Of a stretch of 64,000 nt of DNA, positions 42,966 to 56,779 are shown one piece after another. The stretch lies in assembly GCA_030549775.1 (NCBI GenBank), contig CM060175.1, positions 104,514,922 to 104,578,921 on the forward strand, given 5' to 3'. Below the pieces are notes generated by a model. The model had not been told where the DNA came from. It worked only from the letters and a program-made list of their open reading frames with translations, and ran no database searches. The position numbers were made by a program, and so were the translations under genes. Source of the DNA: Tamarix chinensis (taxonomy: Eukaryota; Streptophyta; Magnoliopsida; Caryophyllales; Tamaricaceae). How positions within the stretch are numbered: the first letter of the stretch is position 1; every line of letters starts with the position of its first letter.

Positions 42966-44858
42966 TGTAACACCCCAACACTTTACTAACTTTAAATTTT
43001 GGGTGTTTATTCTTTAATTATTGTCTAATCCTTACTATTACCTTAATTATCTTATATTAACATCTCCCTTTACCTATTGTATTTTATTTTCCTAATTTGG
43101 TTACCCAAACTAAACCCTAATTATACCTAAATAAACACTCAAACTCACACCCCTTAACCTTATGATTTCACCTTATCCTTTACAATAGCAATACCCCCTC
43201 ACATTTTCTTTTCACATGACACTTAACCCTCTTTATCCTCTATCCCCCCATCCTTCATTTCTTTTTTCACACAACACCATATAATATTCCCCCCCCCCTT
43301 TCCTTTCCTTTTCATCTTCCCACCCCTAACTCACTATTTTTCTCCATCTTGGTTCATTCATATTGCATCTTATAAGATCTCCATTCTAAACTATTTTTTC
43401 CCATCATTTATCTTTCTACTCACTATTCTTCTCCTTCCTAGTTCATTCATACTGAGTGTGGAATAAGTTATATTAATAAAAAAGTTTTGATTTGTTTTGG
43501 AAGATTGGGGGCAATGTGGTCATTTTTGGGTTAATTCTGGAAAATTTAGGTTGAGAAAGTATTTTTGGAGAAAAAATAATAATAGGTGTGCTTTTGTAAA
43601 GATTGGGTTAATTACGGTTAAAATAGGTATGTTTGTTGCACAAAAAAGACTTAAAATGGACTTAGATACCTTAAGGGCATAAATAAGTAATTTATGTGCA
43701 AAATATTGGAGTTAAGTCCTTGCTTTTAGATATGGTGTCCATGTTGATATATTGATATAGTGTTTGGTGAGATGGTGAGCTTTATTAGTTATGAGGCATG
43801 GGTGAGTTAATGTTTTAAAATGGCTTGATGGCTTTTTTGTTGGTGTTTTATTCCTTTTGGCTTAGCTTTACGTCTTCCTTATCATATGTTTAAACTATAT
43901 GATTATGACATTTTTAATTTAGTTAAGCATGATTTAAATCTTTGTGTGTGCAAGTTAATCAATTGCTAGAATGAATTCAATAATATTGGTATTTCATGTA
44001 ACAACAATGAGAAATAATTCATGTAGTAAGACATTAACATTCAAAGTGAAAGATTACTAAGTTAAGATCGAGTTGTACCAATTTATTTCACTAGACAACA
44101 ATAGTAGCTAGGAGTATTCTACCCTGGGAGTAGTTCGTGATTGTTACATGTCCATTGGATATAATAGTAGTTCCTATGTGTGTTTTGACCTAGAAGATTG
44201 TTATGTTGATATCAATTCATAGGTTATGAATAGTGGAATCCTTAAACTTAAGTGATTATGCAATTGGAAATATATAGTCACATAATGTAAATCTCTAATA
44301 TGACTCTCCTAAAATTATCTCTTATCGTAAATACTATTCATGTATAGTATCCCTTCAGGTAACTATATGTGTTATGAATGCCTTGTTCTTATAACTTATA
44401 TTATTACCTTACTCAATACACAAGCATTGATAATCCTTTTTATGGGTGTTTCTCATTCCCACAAGTAGATACAACATTATTTTGTAGGTAATTGTTAATT
44501 AATGATTTTGATGTGATTGCCTATGAAGAGTGTTATTCAAGTTGATTCAAGCATATGGTTATCCAAACATCTTTCTTTAGACCTTTAATACTCAATTTTC
44601 AATTATATCCATTCACTTCTCTTTGTTTTAGATTATAACCATTTACTTCCCTTTATTTTGTAATCTTGTATCGTTATACCATCAAGTATTTCTTACACCT
44701 AATCTCTAGGTATAAGTTATTTATTAGCTTTGCACCCAACATAGATTAAGCATAGGGAGTACACTTTTTATGTTAGATGCATCATAACACATAATATTTT
44801 ATTACTAATGCTTCTATAACAATTAAAATATTTTAGCAATAAATTCAAGGGTATTACA
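42966..44858 (+). mobile_element. Shorter LTR copy H, 1893 bp, inside CACTA K
   Basis: Left end TGTAACACCCCAACACTTT, right end ATTCAAGGGTATTACA. Pyrimidine-rich leader at 43130-43440. TATGTTAGATGCATCATAAC at 44779-44798 matches the family box about 60-80 bp from the right end. The flanking pentamers TTTGT and TTGAT do not match, so boundaries are by terminus similarity only. Confidence 0.5.
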
Positions 44859-47010
44859 TTGATCTCCAATATAAACTCCTATCCACCATGTAATCTTAGT
44901 GACCATGTAGCCATATCATATGGTATTTAATATCTCGGTCTAGAGCTCTCAAAAAGTAGGACGAGGATGATCACACATCAAGAAAGAGAGATATCATACG
45001 AAAAACAAAAGGAGACAATATTTTTTGTAAATATAATATTAGTAAATTTCATTAAGAAACATTAATATATACAAAATGATGTACACAAAAGCATTCATAC
45101 ACTTAACATAGGAACAAAAAAGGGGGGATAATATCTTTTAGATACTCATGTCAATATTATGATTAAAGGTACTAATGAATTAGTGTTTATAATTTATTAG
45201 GATTAGAGTTAGGTTCAAGGTTAAGTTTCATGCTTAAAATTTATATACAAGGCATATAACACACACACACACACATACATACTATATTAAATAAAATATT
45301 ATATTTTTCTCAACTCCAAATTATGTTGCACTATTATTGGCCACCAATACACAATACTTTTTATAATGCCAACAAAATTAATTGATTACCTTAGTATGAT
45401 ACTTATTTAATAATACTTAACAAATTTATTATCTAGAAATTTTGTTATCTACTAATTCATTATCTTATTATACTTACTTAATAATACTTAACAAATTTAT
45501 TATCTTATAATTATACCTATTTACTAATATTTCATCTAAGGCCAATAATAATTTATTATTTAACATTCTTGTTATCTAATATTTTTATTATCTTATTATT
45601 ATGCTTGTTTAATAATACTTGAAAAATCAGGCCAACAATAATTTATTATATCATAATTATATTATCTTATTATTTTACTTATCTAACATTTTTATTATCT
45701 AAAAAATTTATTATCTTATTTCTAATATTCATATGTATTATCTTATTTCTAAAATTTTATAAAATTCATATATTCATATCACATTTTTATTATCTAAAAA
45801 TTATTTCTAATATTCATATATTCAATTATCTTAGCTTAATAATGCTTAGTCTTATAATAATATTATTAGATACTCTAATAATAATAATAATGCTTAGTCT
45901 TATTAACGTAATAGTACCTAGTTTAAATTCATATGTTGTTCAGAGAAAAACATCTAATGTATAAAATTATATATATAAATATGTTTCATTTTTACCCATT
46001 GAACAAAAACCCTCTATCTTTTCTTTCCTCACCTCATCTTTCTTCTTCCTCTTCCCTAACCTTCATCCTCATCCTGCTTCTTTGTATCCCTCGATTCTTA
46101 GTTTAATATTTTTAGCTTAGTTGAAAATATTAGTTTGTTTTTTTTTGCATATATACTTAATTACTTCTTGACAACGGTAGTGTCAAACCTCCAACCCTCC
46201 TCCTTCCTAACGCAGAGTTGGAATCAATCAAATAGGTATTTTCATTCTTAAGATAACCTCATATACTAGTCGTAAAATGATTTATTACAAGATTTAATGA
46301 TTTTTTTATATTAAGTGAAGAAACAACAACAACAACATTGAGAAGAAGGAGAAGAAGAAGAAGATAGTGGATCAACATTGAATTATAAATAATTAAAAAA
46401 CATAACTTACAATAGCCATCCACATTTGAATTTTATTTTTAACCTTTCCAAATCTACTAGAACCACCTAAAATAATAAAAGAGAGAACCCAAGAGGAGGG
46501 CAATAAAAGAATTTAGAGTATTTATGAGTGAGTGAGGGAGAATAGAAAAGGATAAAATAGAAAGTATAAGGTAAAAATGTTCTATGTATAAATTCTATTG
46601 TTTCATTCATTAACACCCTTTAAATTTAATATACTTTAATAACATATTTTAGAATATAAATATAAGACTAAAGCCAATAATATTTTGTTTCTACTATATT
46701 ACCTTAATATCCAAAATACATATATACTAATATACTATACTAACGTACTAATAAATTGTAAATATAAAACTAACTTAATATATATTTGCATGCATATAAT
46801 ACATATCCACTAAATTTGTGTACATAATACGAAATTCTTAGCACAATATCATGTTTGTGATATACAAACATTTCCACAAATCACAATACCCCCCCAAAAC
46901 ACAATTCTCACAAATCACATTTCCACAAAAATCAAACTATCACAATTCTAACCAATCACATTTCCAAAAAAATCACATTTTTCCACCCATCACAACATTA
47001 TATAATATAT

Positions 47011-47014
<4 letters not shown>
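44859..47014 (-). other. CACTA K 5' region with purine-rich and AT-rich blocks
   Basis: AT-rich with TTATTATCTTATTA-type runs at 45400-45900. 46321-46365 is (AAC)n then (GAA)n purine-rich sequence; on the minus strand it is CT-rich and follows a TATA-like site near 46524, which may be the leader of K's transposase gene. A plus-strand TATA-like and CT-rich pair at 45966-46110 is also present and unexplained. Confidence 0.35.

Positions 47015-47069
<55 letters not shown>
47015..47069. repeat. (AT)n microsatellite, ~55 bp
   Basis: Uninterrupted AT run. Tyr-Ile repeat frames on both strands here (46851-47090, 46973-47188) are its by-products. Confidence 0.95.
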
Positions 47070-47072
<3 letters not shown>

Positions 47073-47479
47073 GTTAATAATAACAAATGAAGTATACAAA
47101 TTGTACATATTCGGGTAGAGGCTACAACAATAATAGTAGGATGATGGTAGCAGCATAGCTTTAGTGAAATTCTAGTTACCTTCAACAAACTAAAAAATTA
47201 AGAAACCAAAATAATTAGAATAACAAAATAATAATTAAAAAAATGGTGACTAGAAAATGATACCAAAATTTAAAAGGCGGTGGTACAAGGTGGTTAGATG
47301 TGGTGGCTATGGAAGATAAATAATAAAAAAAACCCTCGTAGGTTAGCAAGGAACATGCATAATAAATGATAATACAACAAAAAATTAGCAAGGAACAAGG
47401 ATAAGATAGAATAAGATAATAGAAAATGCAAGGAGTTTACCAAGCATTCTAGGGTTAGAATTTCAGCAATGCCATATGT

Positions 47480-47908
47480 TATTGCTAATTCCCCTAATAA
47501 TGATGACAACTAGCTCTAAAAAAAGTGTGCTTGGCATAAGACTAATTAGTTATGTAAGGTTAACTATTAGTGACAATATGTCATCACAAATATATATATA
47601 TTGTGCCAATTTTTCTACCATAGTTTTGGCCAAAATAGGAATCACTAATAGGACGCTTTAGCAGCGATAGTGCAGTCGATGATTGTATTCTTGAGTAAAT
47701 AAATATACCTTGGGGAAATTTTACTGCCACGCTATTTTCCATGACAATGCCATAGCTAATACTCTCTAGGAATGTCATTTTTTCATCCCCTAATCTCATC
47801 ATTGATAATAAATTTAGTTATGAGTTGTTTTCATGGCTTATTAAATTTAGGGACAATTTCATGTTGTTTCTAAATATATCATTGCAACAAGTCCATTTTA
47901 TTATAGTG
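47480..47908 (-). repeat. CACTA K right terminus and subterminal region
   Basis: Ends ATTATAGTG at 47908. Inward are decayed inverted motifs such as TTTTGGCCAAAAT, GGACGCTTTAGCAGCGATAG, ATGTCATTTTTTCATCCCCTAA and AATTTAGGGACAATTTC, the pattern of CACTA ends built from self-complementary 'not-gate' motifs. Confidence 0.45.
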
Positions 47909-50035
47909 CTTCAAGAGGAGTTTTTGTGCTTGAAGGAGGATGTTCTCTTGCCTCTTTATGAGCTTTAGAATCTATGAAAACATAATCATAATGATAGTAG
48001 ATAGAAATCTGGGTAGTAGCATGATTTTAATGTGTTGATGTTAATAACTTTGCCTATTTTGCTTATTCTTGGGTTTATGGGATTTTTGTTGAGTTTAATG
48101 TTGTGTGATGACTTGAATATTTTAGGGGTGTATTCTTGATTTTATTTAGGTCATTTTTTTTTATTTATATCATGTTTGAGATTGATCATGTTTAGGGTAT
48201 GCATGGTTTAGATGGAGTTTTAAGCATGTCTAGAAGTATTTTGATACAAGTACATGGTATGTGAGATTTTGTTGGATCTTGTGGTTTACATTATGTTATT
48301 CATGATTCTTTTTTTAATTATGCAAACTTTTATAAATTAATTCCAAGTGTGGCATGTTTTATGATTTAATAATGTTTTATGACATATTAGGGGCATTATA
48401 GTCATTTTACATATTATCTATAATTTTTGTGAGGAATTTTCAATTTTAATGTGTTTTTTTTATGTTTTTAATGCTAAGCATGTGAATTTTGATGATATAT
48501 ATCTATTTATGCTAAGAGTTATGCATATTTTAGTGTTTTAGGGTCTAGGGGCATAATAGTCATTTTATATATAATGTGAAATTGCTAATTGAGATTTCAT
48601 ATTCTAATATACTATTTTTTATTAGGTATATTCAGTATATGATTTTATCATTTTTAGCACGTTTACTATTTTAATTAAATTTTAAAAGTTTTAAGCGTTT
48701 TGAGGACACAAGTGTCATTTATAAAAATTTATATATCTTATAGGACATTTTGGCTACTTAAGATATTTTGATATGTTTATAAGTATTTTAATATATTTTA
48801 TCAAAGTGATGTCATCTTTAATAGTACCTTTAGTGAATAGTGATTTAATGATTTTGACCAATTATGGTATTTTCTGGTAATAAATATTTTTTTTTAAAAT
48901 AAAATTCTTGGTATATTTTTTCATTTTCCATTATACGTAAATAGTATTTATATGAATTGTAACTTTTTCTAAAATTCGTGTGAGGGCTTATTTTGGATTA
49001 GCGAACAATAATATTTTTGAAATTTGTTAATAATCAAAGTGTAAGTATATGATAAGGATTTAATCGAGTAGTCTTGAAATGACTTTTGAGTTAGTGTTTG
49101 CAGTAGATGTACTTTTTATTTGTTATTGTACATGTTACGTCATTAGTGCATTAACGAAGCTTCTCTCTCTACTTTATAGGTGACCTATGACCCCTATATA
49201 AAGCATTGATACTTGAGAGTTAAGGTATCCTAAGAGGTTCGTTTGCCATAGCCAATAATGTTATATGCGTTTTATTTGTTATAGTTGGTAGCGTATTAGG
49301 CATTATGTTGGTTATGACTGCTAATTTATAAGTCACTCTAATGCCCATAATCGTAGTGCTATTGGTCATCATATTGGTATAACCATTCATTGTGTTTTGA
49401 AAATGGACAAGTAAATCATGTGATAAGAGGGATAAGGGGAATATATGGAGCAAATGGGACAAGTGAGATGAGTAAATATACGATGGATTGTGTTATAACC
49501 TAATTGCAGGACAAAATAATCATTATACACTACATGTGCCTGATATTTGATGCTTTATCAAATGCGTATCATATTCTAAGTGTTTATCTGATTTTAGGAT
49601 TTTGGTTAATAGTAGAAAGTAGTATAAATCCATATGATTGCATGTTTTGCCACTTCCAAGCATGTTCCTCCTCGTGTACAATATATTTATCTATGGTATG
49701 AGTGATAATTGTGTATGTCATGTTCTAAATGTTTGTTAAAAAAGTTTGCATCATTATAAACTATTACTTCCAACAAGTACTTATGCATTATATGTGAGTA
49801 TGCTAATTTAGCAAGTTGTGTTTATTCAATCCGCATATCGTAATGACATTACTATTTTTAGATGTTTGATGTAGGTACAACAGTTATTCTACAACTTTCT
49901 ATGGGGTTAGGTTAAGGCTAGATTTATTCGATAGTAGTAAAGGTTTGTGACCTAGTTTTATTTGATTATTTTTTCTTATTATATTTATTTGATCCTTGTA
50001 GTATTTGAGATTAGGTGTCAACATCACTTATTCAT
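47909..50035 (+). mobile_element. LTR fragment I (plus orientation), truncated on the left by CACTA K
   Basis: 49161-49220 (TATAGGTGACCTATGACC, TATAAAGCATTGATACTT) matches the complement of 31440-31500 in LTR C. GGGGCATTATAGTCATTTTA units at 48390-48570 match the inverted spacer array of LTR A. These place it in the giant-LTR family. Its left part is absent or lies left of 34344; its right end abuts LTR F. Confidence 0.45.
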
Positions 50036-53000
50036 TATAATACCACAGTTTTTGAAAATCTAATTTACCTAAAATATCAATTTAATTTATAAAATTTTAT
50101 ACTTAATCTTATAAATACTGATTTTATATGTTTATGCTGTGATTATCAAAACAATTTGATTTAATGTTTCAATCATTTTGATTTATAATTCTTACGACGA
50201 TATTTTTTTCCAAAACTTTGAATTTATTCAAATTCATATTTAATTTTATAGTTTTAGCAATGACTTCATTTTCATATTGATATTGGATTGATTGCCTATC
50301 ATCTCAGATGATTGTAGATAAATTTGGTTATAGCTATGAGTTTTATCAAATTCATACAATTCTTATTCTCGTTTAAAAATTATATTTTTGTTTCTAGTTA
50401 CATGCGTAATTTAACATCTTTCACGTTTTATGATTTTCGTATTATAAGTATGTCTTGTTTGTAGATATTTCACATGTTTGTGATTCAAATAGTTTAAGTT
50501 TTTCGTTGACGGAAAAGTATCTTGATTTAATAGTTTAAGCTTTACTTTTGAATATGGCATTGTCATTAATTATGGCTTCTTTGGGGGGTCATATGTCAAT
50601 AATGAAAATAAGTTTGTTTTAAGTTGTAAGAATCTTTTTGTAATTATGTAATTGTATTAGTATTTTTTTTCGTAATGATTTAAATTTTTATTCAACAATT
50701 AATTCTTTTTGGAAATTTTAATTTATCATAAAAATTTTATGAGAACACTCTAATTTTTGTTTGAGCTAGTAAAATTTTTGAAATTAATATTTCATCTCTC
50801 TATTTTTATGGTAAATTTTATAATTTTAACAATGTTCCACAACCCTTATATTTTTATTAAGAAGTTTTAGCAACTCATTTCAATTTTTTCAAAATCTTTT
50901 CATTGAAATTTAGAAAATATATTTCTAACAATTTAATGAATCTATTGTATAGATTTAATATTGAAATGACTTTAAATTTTAATATAAAAATTATTAAGAT
51001 TTATTTATCTCATATTCTTGCTTTTAAATATTTCTAATAACTTATTCTAAAAATTATATAAATTATAAATAAAAATTTAGAATTTAATTTAAATATTATT
51101 TTGGAAATTTTTAGATATAATTTTAAGGTTGTATTATTTATTTTTATAAATAAGACATATTATATTTGTTGCTAGTATTTTATCCAAGAGTTTTTTCATA
51201 ATACTTTAAATGAATTTTATATTAATTTTACATTTTCGGATCCTAATAATTTTTATTAAATAAATTTTAAATAAAACTATCTTTATCAACATTTATTTTA
51301 TAACCCTTTGTGCGGTGTTTAAAATAAACTATTCTTATAGACATGAGACGAAATAATTTATTTTTCCCCAAATCCAATTCCTTTCTACCTTTCCTCTTCT
51401 CCTCCGTTTCTATCCCGATCGCAGACCCCGACTCCCCCGCTCCATTTCTCCTTCGTTCTACTTCTACGCCTCAACTCCACCACCCTCGCCCGTTGTCATC
51501 CAGTCATGCCATCACGAGCTGCAGCACCGGTGACGCAGCAGGATAGACAATAACAGCAGACCAGCGCAGCGTGCTGCAGCTGCAGCAGCGACGCAGAACG
51601 GGTAGTACCGGCGCACTACCAGTCGAACCATTGCGAGCCCAGTCCGGCCACCGGCGAGCGAAGCGCTACTTCCGACAAATGTCCAACAATCCTTAGCCTC
51701 TCCTATATGCCGCGTTCCGTTTGGTATAATTTCCCCCTAACCGTATCTTTGATTTTGATAGATTTTGTGTAAATTACGTTAAGATAAGCTAAATTGGTTA
51801 TTTGTGTATAGGTATATGAGTTTTATGATGAATTTGGATGGGTAATTTGTTTTATATGAGATTGATTTCTAAAATTTAGATTATTAATCAGTATAACTCA
51901 GATTTATCAATTAAGCTATTTTTGATAAGTTAATTATGCAATATATCTTGAAATATATTTAATTTTATATTGGTAGTCACAATTTGACAACATTGATGAA
52001 ATTGATTGAATTTGGATTCTTGGGCTCATACCCTAATCGTTGAGCCATGCCTTTGAAAATAGATTGGATCTTTGAGTTATGCCTATCAATTGGATTCATA
52101 AAATGCTTTAAAATATATTTAATTTTATATTTTGATCTGTTAATTTGAATAATTTAGCGAAAATTGATCATATTGTTTTTTGAGCCAAAACTCTAATTTC
52201 GAAAATGATTCTCTTAAATTGGTTATTTGTATGATTATATTTATTTAAAATTAATCCTCTGGCTTATTTATAATTAGCTTAATTATAATTTTGGGCTATT
52301 GATTTGTATTGGTTTATTTGCAATTCAAACTTAGAAACCTTAATTTTTAGATTTTAATTGATAAAATTAAGTTTACCTTTGGTAGAGTTTTCTTAAATTG
52401 ATTAATTGGATTACTTATATATAGTTAATTGTATTTTATTTCTATTGTATCAACTGGATCAATTTCTAGGAATTGGCCTATTTATACTTTGGTCATAAAG
52501 CCGAACTATTGAAGGTAGTTTTGATAGAATTTATCTATTCTTCATAATTCTTGCTAAATTAGTGTTCTTAAACCAATTTAAAATGTTTCAATTAATTCTT
52601 AGTAACTTGAGTTGACTAAGGACACATTTCTTTGAAATCCTTTAGGGTGCATCCTTGAGTCTTGAATTAGATTTGTTTTCTAGAACATTGGTTTGTGCTT
52701 CTCATTGTTCATTGATTAACATTATGTGAATCCATGATCTATAAGATAGCTTGTTAGGTTTTTTTACTTTTAATTTATGAACGCAATCTAGGAAATTGTT
52801 TTGGTTGATCCTAAGGTTAGGGTTTCCTTTCTTCGTCTTTTCGATCTAGCTAGCTATGAACTAAGGTAAGTTTCTACTTCCCTTCACTTGTGGTCGCTAC
52901 ATGAGGATGGATTGTTGTGTATGTGTTTGGAGGTGAAAATGATATGATTCACATCAATGGGGATGTCAAGCATGTAATGTGCCTTGCGTGACACTTTATA

Positions 53001-54022
53001 TATTGTTCATGAATTTAATGTTTTGAAATGGAAGTATGGAAATATGACTCTTGAGCATTATGTGCAAGTAATCAGTACTTTGGCATAATGTTGAGCATGC
53101 TAGGGTAAGAAAATGCATGATAGGATCATTTTAACGATTTTGGGAATGGTGAATGTGAAAGACGTGTATATGTATGTTGGAATTGAATTGTGTTTCTCTC
53201 AAGCATGATTTAGTAAAAGAGTATGTTTATCTAATATGTCGGATCAAGTAGAAGAGCATGTTTATCTAAGATATCATAAAGAGCATGATTAAGTAAAAAA
53301 TGCATATATGTTGAACTTGTTTTTATCTTCCAACATGGTTATGTGGATGATATGTCTGAATTTTAAATGTGCATGTTGACTGAGCAATCTCGAGACATGT
53401 GTGTATGTGTGAAATTGATCTTCCTCAAGGATGTATGAATTTTGAATAAGTCTTCAAATTAGGGTTTTGGAGTTTTAAGCATAGAGTGGTGATCTCGCCT
53501 ATTATTAGAGATTTTGGCATGTTAGACCTTGAAACTATCTTACAATATTTATTTGGCTTTAACATTGATTTCATGAATCAATCATTGATATTGGAAACTT
53601 TAAGCTATTTTAAGGCTTAAAGGGCATTAATATGTTAGGTTAGACTTTAGAAATTGAGTTGACTGTAGTATTGATTTTGACGTTTGGCTTTTGAGAAATA
53701 ATTTAAAATCAAACTTAAAGTTCTAAAGGTTTAAGAATGATTACGCTATAAGGCTAATGACCCTTGTTTTTGGCTTTCAAAATCTATTCTAATATGATCT
53801 GTTGAAATCCTTTGCAATACTTGAACATGAATTATACATGAAACATGTGGATTGTAAGCCTTATGGTGTGTGGTATATGTGTTGTATGAGTCACTAATAT
53901 TTAGTGTAATATGACAACGCTTATGTGCTATATGGAAGATTAATGTGCGATCAAAATGTATGTTTAGTTAACACTGTGTTATGTTTGGTGTTAACATATA
54001 AAATAGTAGTTGTGTGTTATTA

Positions 54023-54108
54023 CAAAACACTTGTGCTTTTAGGTCTTGGTACATCGTGTATTATCGTTAAACACTTGAGCCTTCGAGCCTTAGTACATTG
54101 CTTGTTAT
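54023..54108 (+). repeat. 44-bp tandem array of LTR F, left part (two units)
   Basis: Units begin AAACACTTGTGC and AAACACTTGAGC and end TTATCGTT / TTATTG, running directly into the start of LTR G. Confidence 0.85.
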
Positions 54109-55479
54109 TGTAACACCCCCAATTAAAATAAAAAAATTCCGTACAATGTGGAAGCATTATGAAGACAAATTTTGGGGATGTCATAACCACATTAAACATG
54201 GAAGCAGCTAAAACCGAAATGAGACAAGCAAAGCGAATTTGCGAATAACTAACAATAGTAGTAATAATTACATAAATATGATAGAGGGAAAAGAACCAAA
54301 ATTCAAATTATAGGGATCAAAACTAAAAGTTTAAAATAGAAAAAAGATTAAAAATATTCCAACGTAATATACAAAACCTATTTATACTAGTCAACCTAAC
54401 TTTTGACTAAATGATAAAGTAAATCTCAATTCTCAAAAAATGGTTGCCTACATGTCCACATCATCATCCTCAACATACTTTAACTAGGAATTATAACATT
54501 GTAAATCATCATCTATTTATTATATTATTATAGTGACCATACAAATGTATTATTAGCACTAAAAATAAATTATCTAAAACATGGTAAGGGCTCATATTGC
54601 ATATTGAGGGCATATGATAACACAACATAGAACATGCTTGTATATAAATCACGTTAGAAGGATAGTAACACAGATCGGCCCATTAAATTCTTATGAGATA
54701 AGTGGTATTATTATTGTTCCATTAAGTGACCATATACTTTTTAATTATTAAGATATATGAGAGATCACACCTACTTTTCCACTATGAATCAAAGTTGTGA
54801 CAACGCAACACACACTATTGGGATATTATACTCACTTCATGTGATCAATTGACATCGATGAGGCTTTTTCAAGAAAAACTACACTCACCATAACTTGAGT
54901 GTGTTTGTTTCTACGGCTAACGAAAAGGGTTACCACAACCTCCTAAGCTACAGACATACAAAGTGTTAGGAGTTTTGTATAGGATACTACACTCATCTAG
55001 TCTAGACATCGATACCATTGTTGCCCTACTACAATATTACTCACATCCCTTATTAATATGCATATACTTTTACCGACTACAACCTAGTAAAGAAGGAAAT
55101 AGATAATAAGTAAAATAAGAAACACAAGAGTGACCCGTCTACTAACTTCCATTTAGCTACCTCAAGAGTTGGATAAAAAACCCCCAACAAAATTTTAATT
55201 CCATTATACTTATTTATTATAGGATATTACAAATCACAATGCACTTCCATATATAATCTAATTGGATGTTTCTAACGTTTGACACCAAATACGATCCGAG
55301 GAATCTAAGCCTTTAAATTGGGTGTTTAAGAGATAACATCATGATTTAAATGCCAAAGACTAAGTCAAATAATAAGGTTAAAACCCTTAAATATCACATA
55401 ATTTTCCCAGGGAACCACTTGATTGCTCTTACTAAACTAATTGATTATTTTGGGACTCAAATAGAATATCAAAAAACTA

Positions 55480-55745
55480 GTCGATTGGTATGAAGGTGAC
55501 CATTCGTCTGGTATATTAGTGAACCGATTACCTCACTAGTTGATCGGTCCAAAATCGAGAGGATAATGAGATACAAATAAACTAGTTGATTGGTCTACCA
55601 ACACCAGTCTACTATTGTCTCTGGCATAAACACTGCTTCACTAAATGCAGCAAAAATCTAGCTCATCTAGTTGACCAGTAGGCTAAAACTAGTTGATTGG
55701 TGAGCTAGATGATTGGTTTTACTTATACTAGTTGATTGATTTACC
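55480..55745. repeat. TAGTTGATTGGT repeats in LTR G
   Basis: ACTAGTCGATTGGT, CTAGTTGATCGGTC, CTAGTTGATTGGTC, CTAGTTGACCAGT, CTAGTTGATTGGTG and AGTTGATTGAT recur at irregular spacing. Related copies (TTAGTTGATTGGC, GCAGTTGACTAGTG) lie at 62025-62095, beyond LTR D. Confidence 0.7.
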
Positions 55746-56779
55746 TGGGTAAAATACTTGATAGCAGCATGCGATTAATTGAAAAAATTCCTAACTTAAC
55801 CACAAAATCCTAGCATGCTCATGCTCGTACACTACTAAAACATACATAAAGACATGCTCTTACTATTAATATATGGATTCATGCTCGTCAATACGAACTA
55901 CATCATATTCTCATGCTAATTCATAAAAATAAAAAAAGGTCAAAATGGCTAAAACATGCTCAAACTTCCAACATATACAATATCAAACATCAACATAACA
56001 CATGCTTAACATGAAACACTCCCAAAAATCATGAAATCATAATATAAAACACAAATGATTAGATATATTAAAGGTAAGGTTGCCTTACCTTAACTGTCTT
56101 CTAGCAAGATCAAATACTCCTAATTTGGTGATTTCTACTAAGAATCTTGATTATCCTAAAAATATCAAGAATCAAAATCAGTAAAAACTCATTGAAAAAT
56201 CCATTGAGAATCAGAAATAGGGAAGAAGATGACGAAGTACACTCAACCTCCTTCCAAATTAAGGTTTGCTAAAAGGATAAACTAAATACCTTCAATCCTT
56301 CTTTGTTTAAAGGAAATAAGGAATAACTAATGAAGAGATTAAGAAGAAGAAAAGGAATTGATCAAAAATGGAGGAATCAAGAGCCAAGGGGATTTGGTCC
56401 TCTATAGAAAAGGAAGGGAAGAAAGGAAGAAGAACACTTTGCAAACTGGAATATGCTAAGTCAAAGAGAGAAAATGGAGAGCGCTGCAAGTGATAAGAGT
56501 GAGATGAAACTAGAATTGAGGCCTAAGAGGGTTTCCACTTGATAAAACCGAAGGGTATATGAGAGAGTGAGTTAACTTAGGTAGAGTGTGAAAGGCTATG
56601 TGTAAGGAGAGAAAAATGATGAAGTATGGGGGAGTTGGAATAAATTTAGTACAAGGTAGATGCAAGGTAAGTCAAAGGGTGTAGGGGAAGGTTTGTACGC
56701 AACTCTAATTGAAAGAAGAGGAAGCAAAGTGTGAAGAAGTATGTTAAAAATGGTTTTGGAGAATTTTGGCTTAATCAAG

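Larger units (their letters stand above)
34344..47908 (-). mobile_element. CACTA element K (minus strand), split by LTRs E and H
   Basis: The left terminus CACTAAATGGGAATGGG starts at 34344, followed by subterminal sequence alternating GCAATGACCGAAATC and CATTGTTGCGAAC. The right terminus ends ATTATAGTG at 47908 (minus strand: CACTATAATAAAATGG), with decayed subterminal repeats inward. Read on the minus strand from 47908, a CT-rich leader near 46500 is followed by TNP2 fragments (42390-41473) and a Ptta/TNPA-like fragment near 35500, the usual CACTA gene order. Removing E (4886 bp) and H (1893 bp) leaves about 6.8 kb. Flanking triplets are TTT and CTT, two of three matching. Both genes are dead. 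Confidence 0.5.

Noticed and set aside
46851..47188. Tyr-Ile repeat proteins
   Set aside because: Translation of an AT microsatellite.
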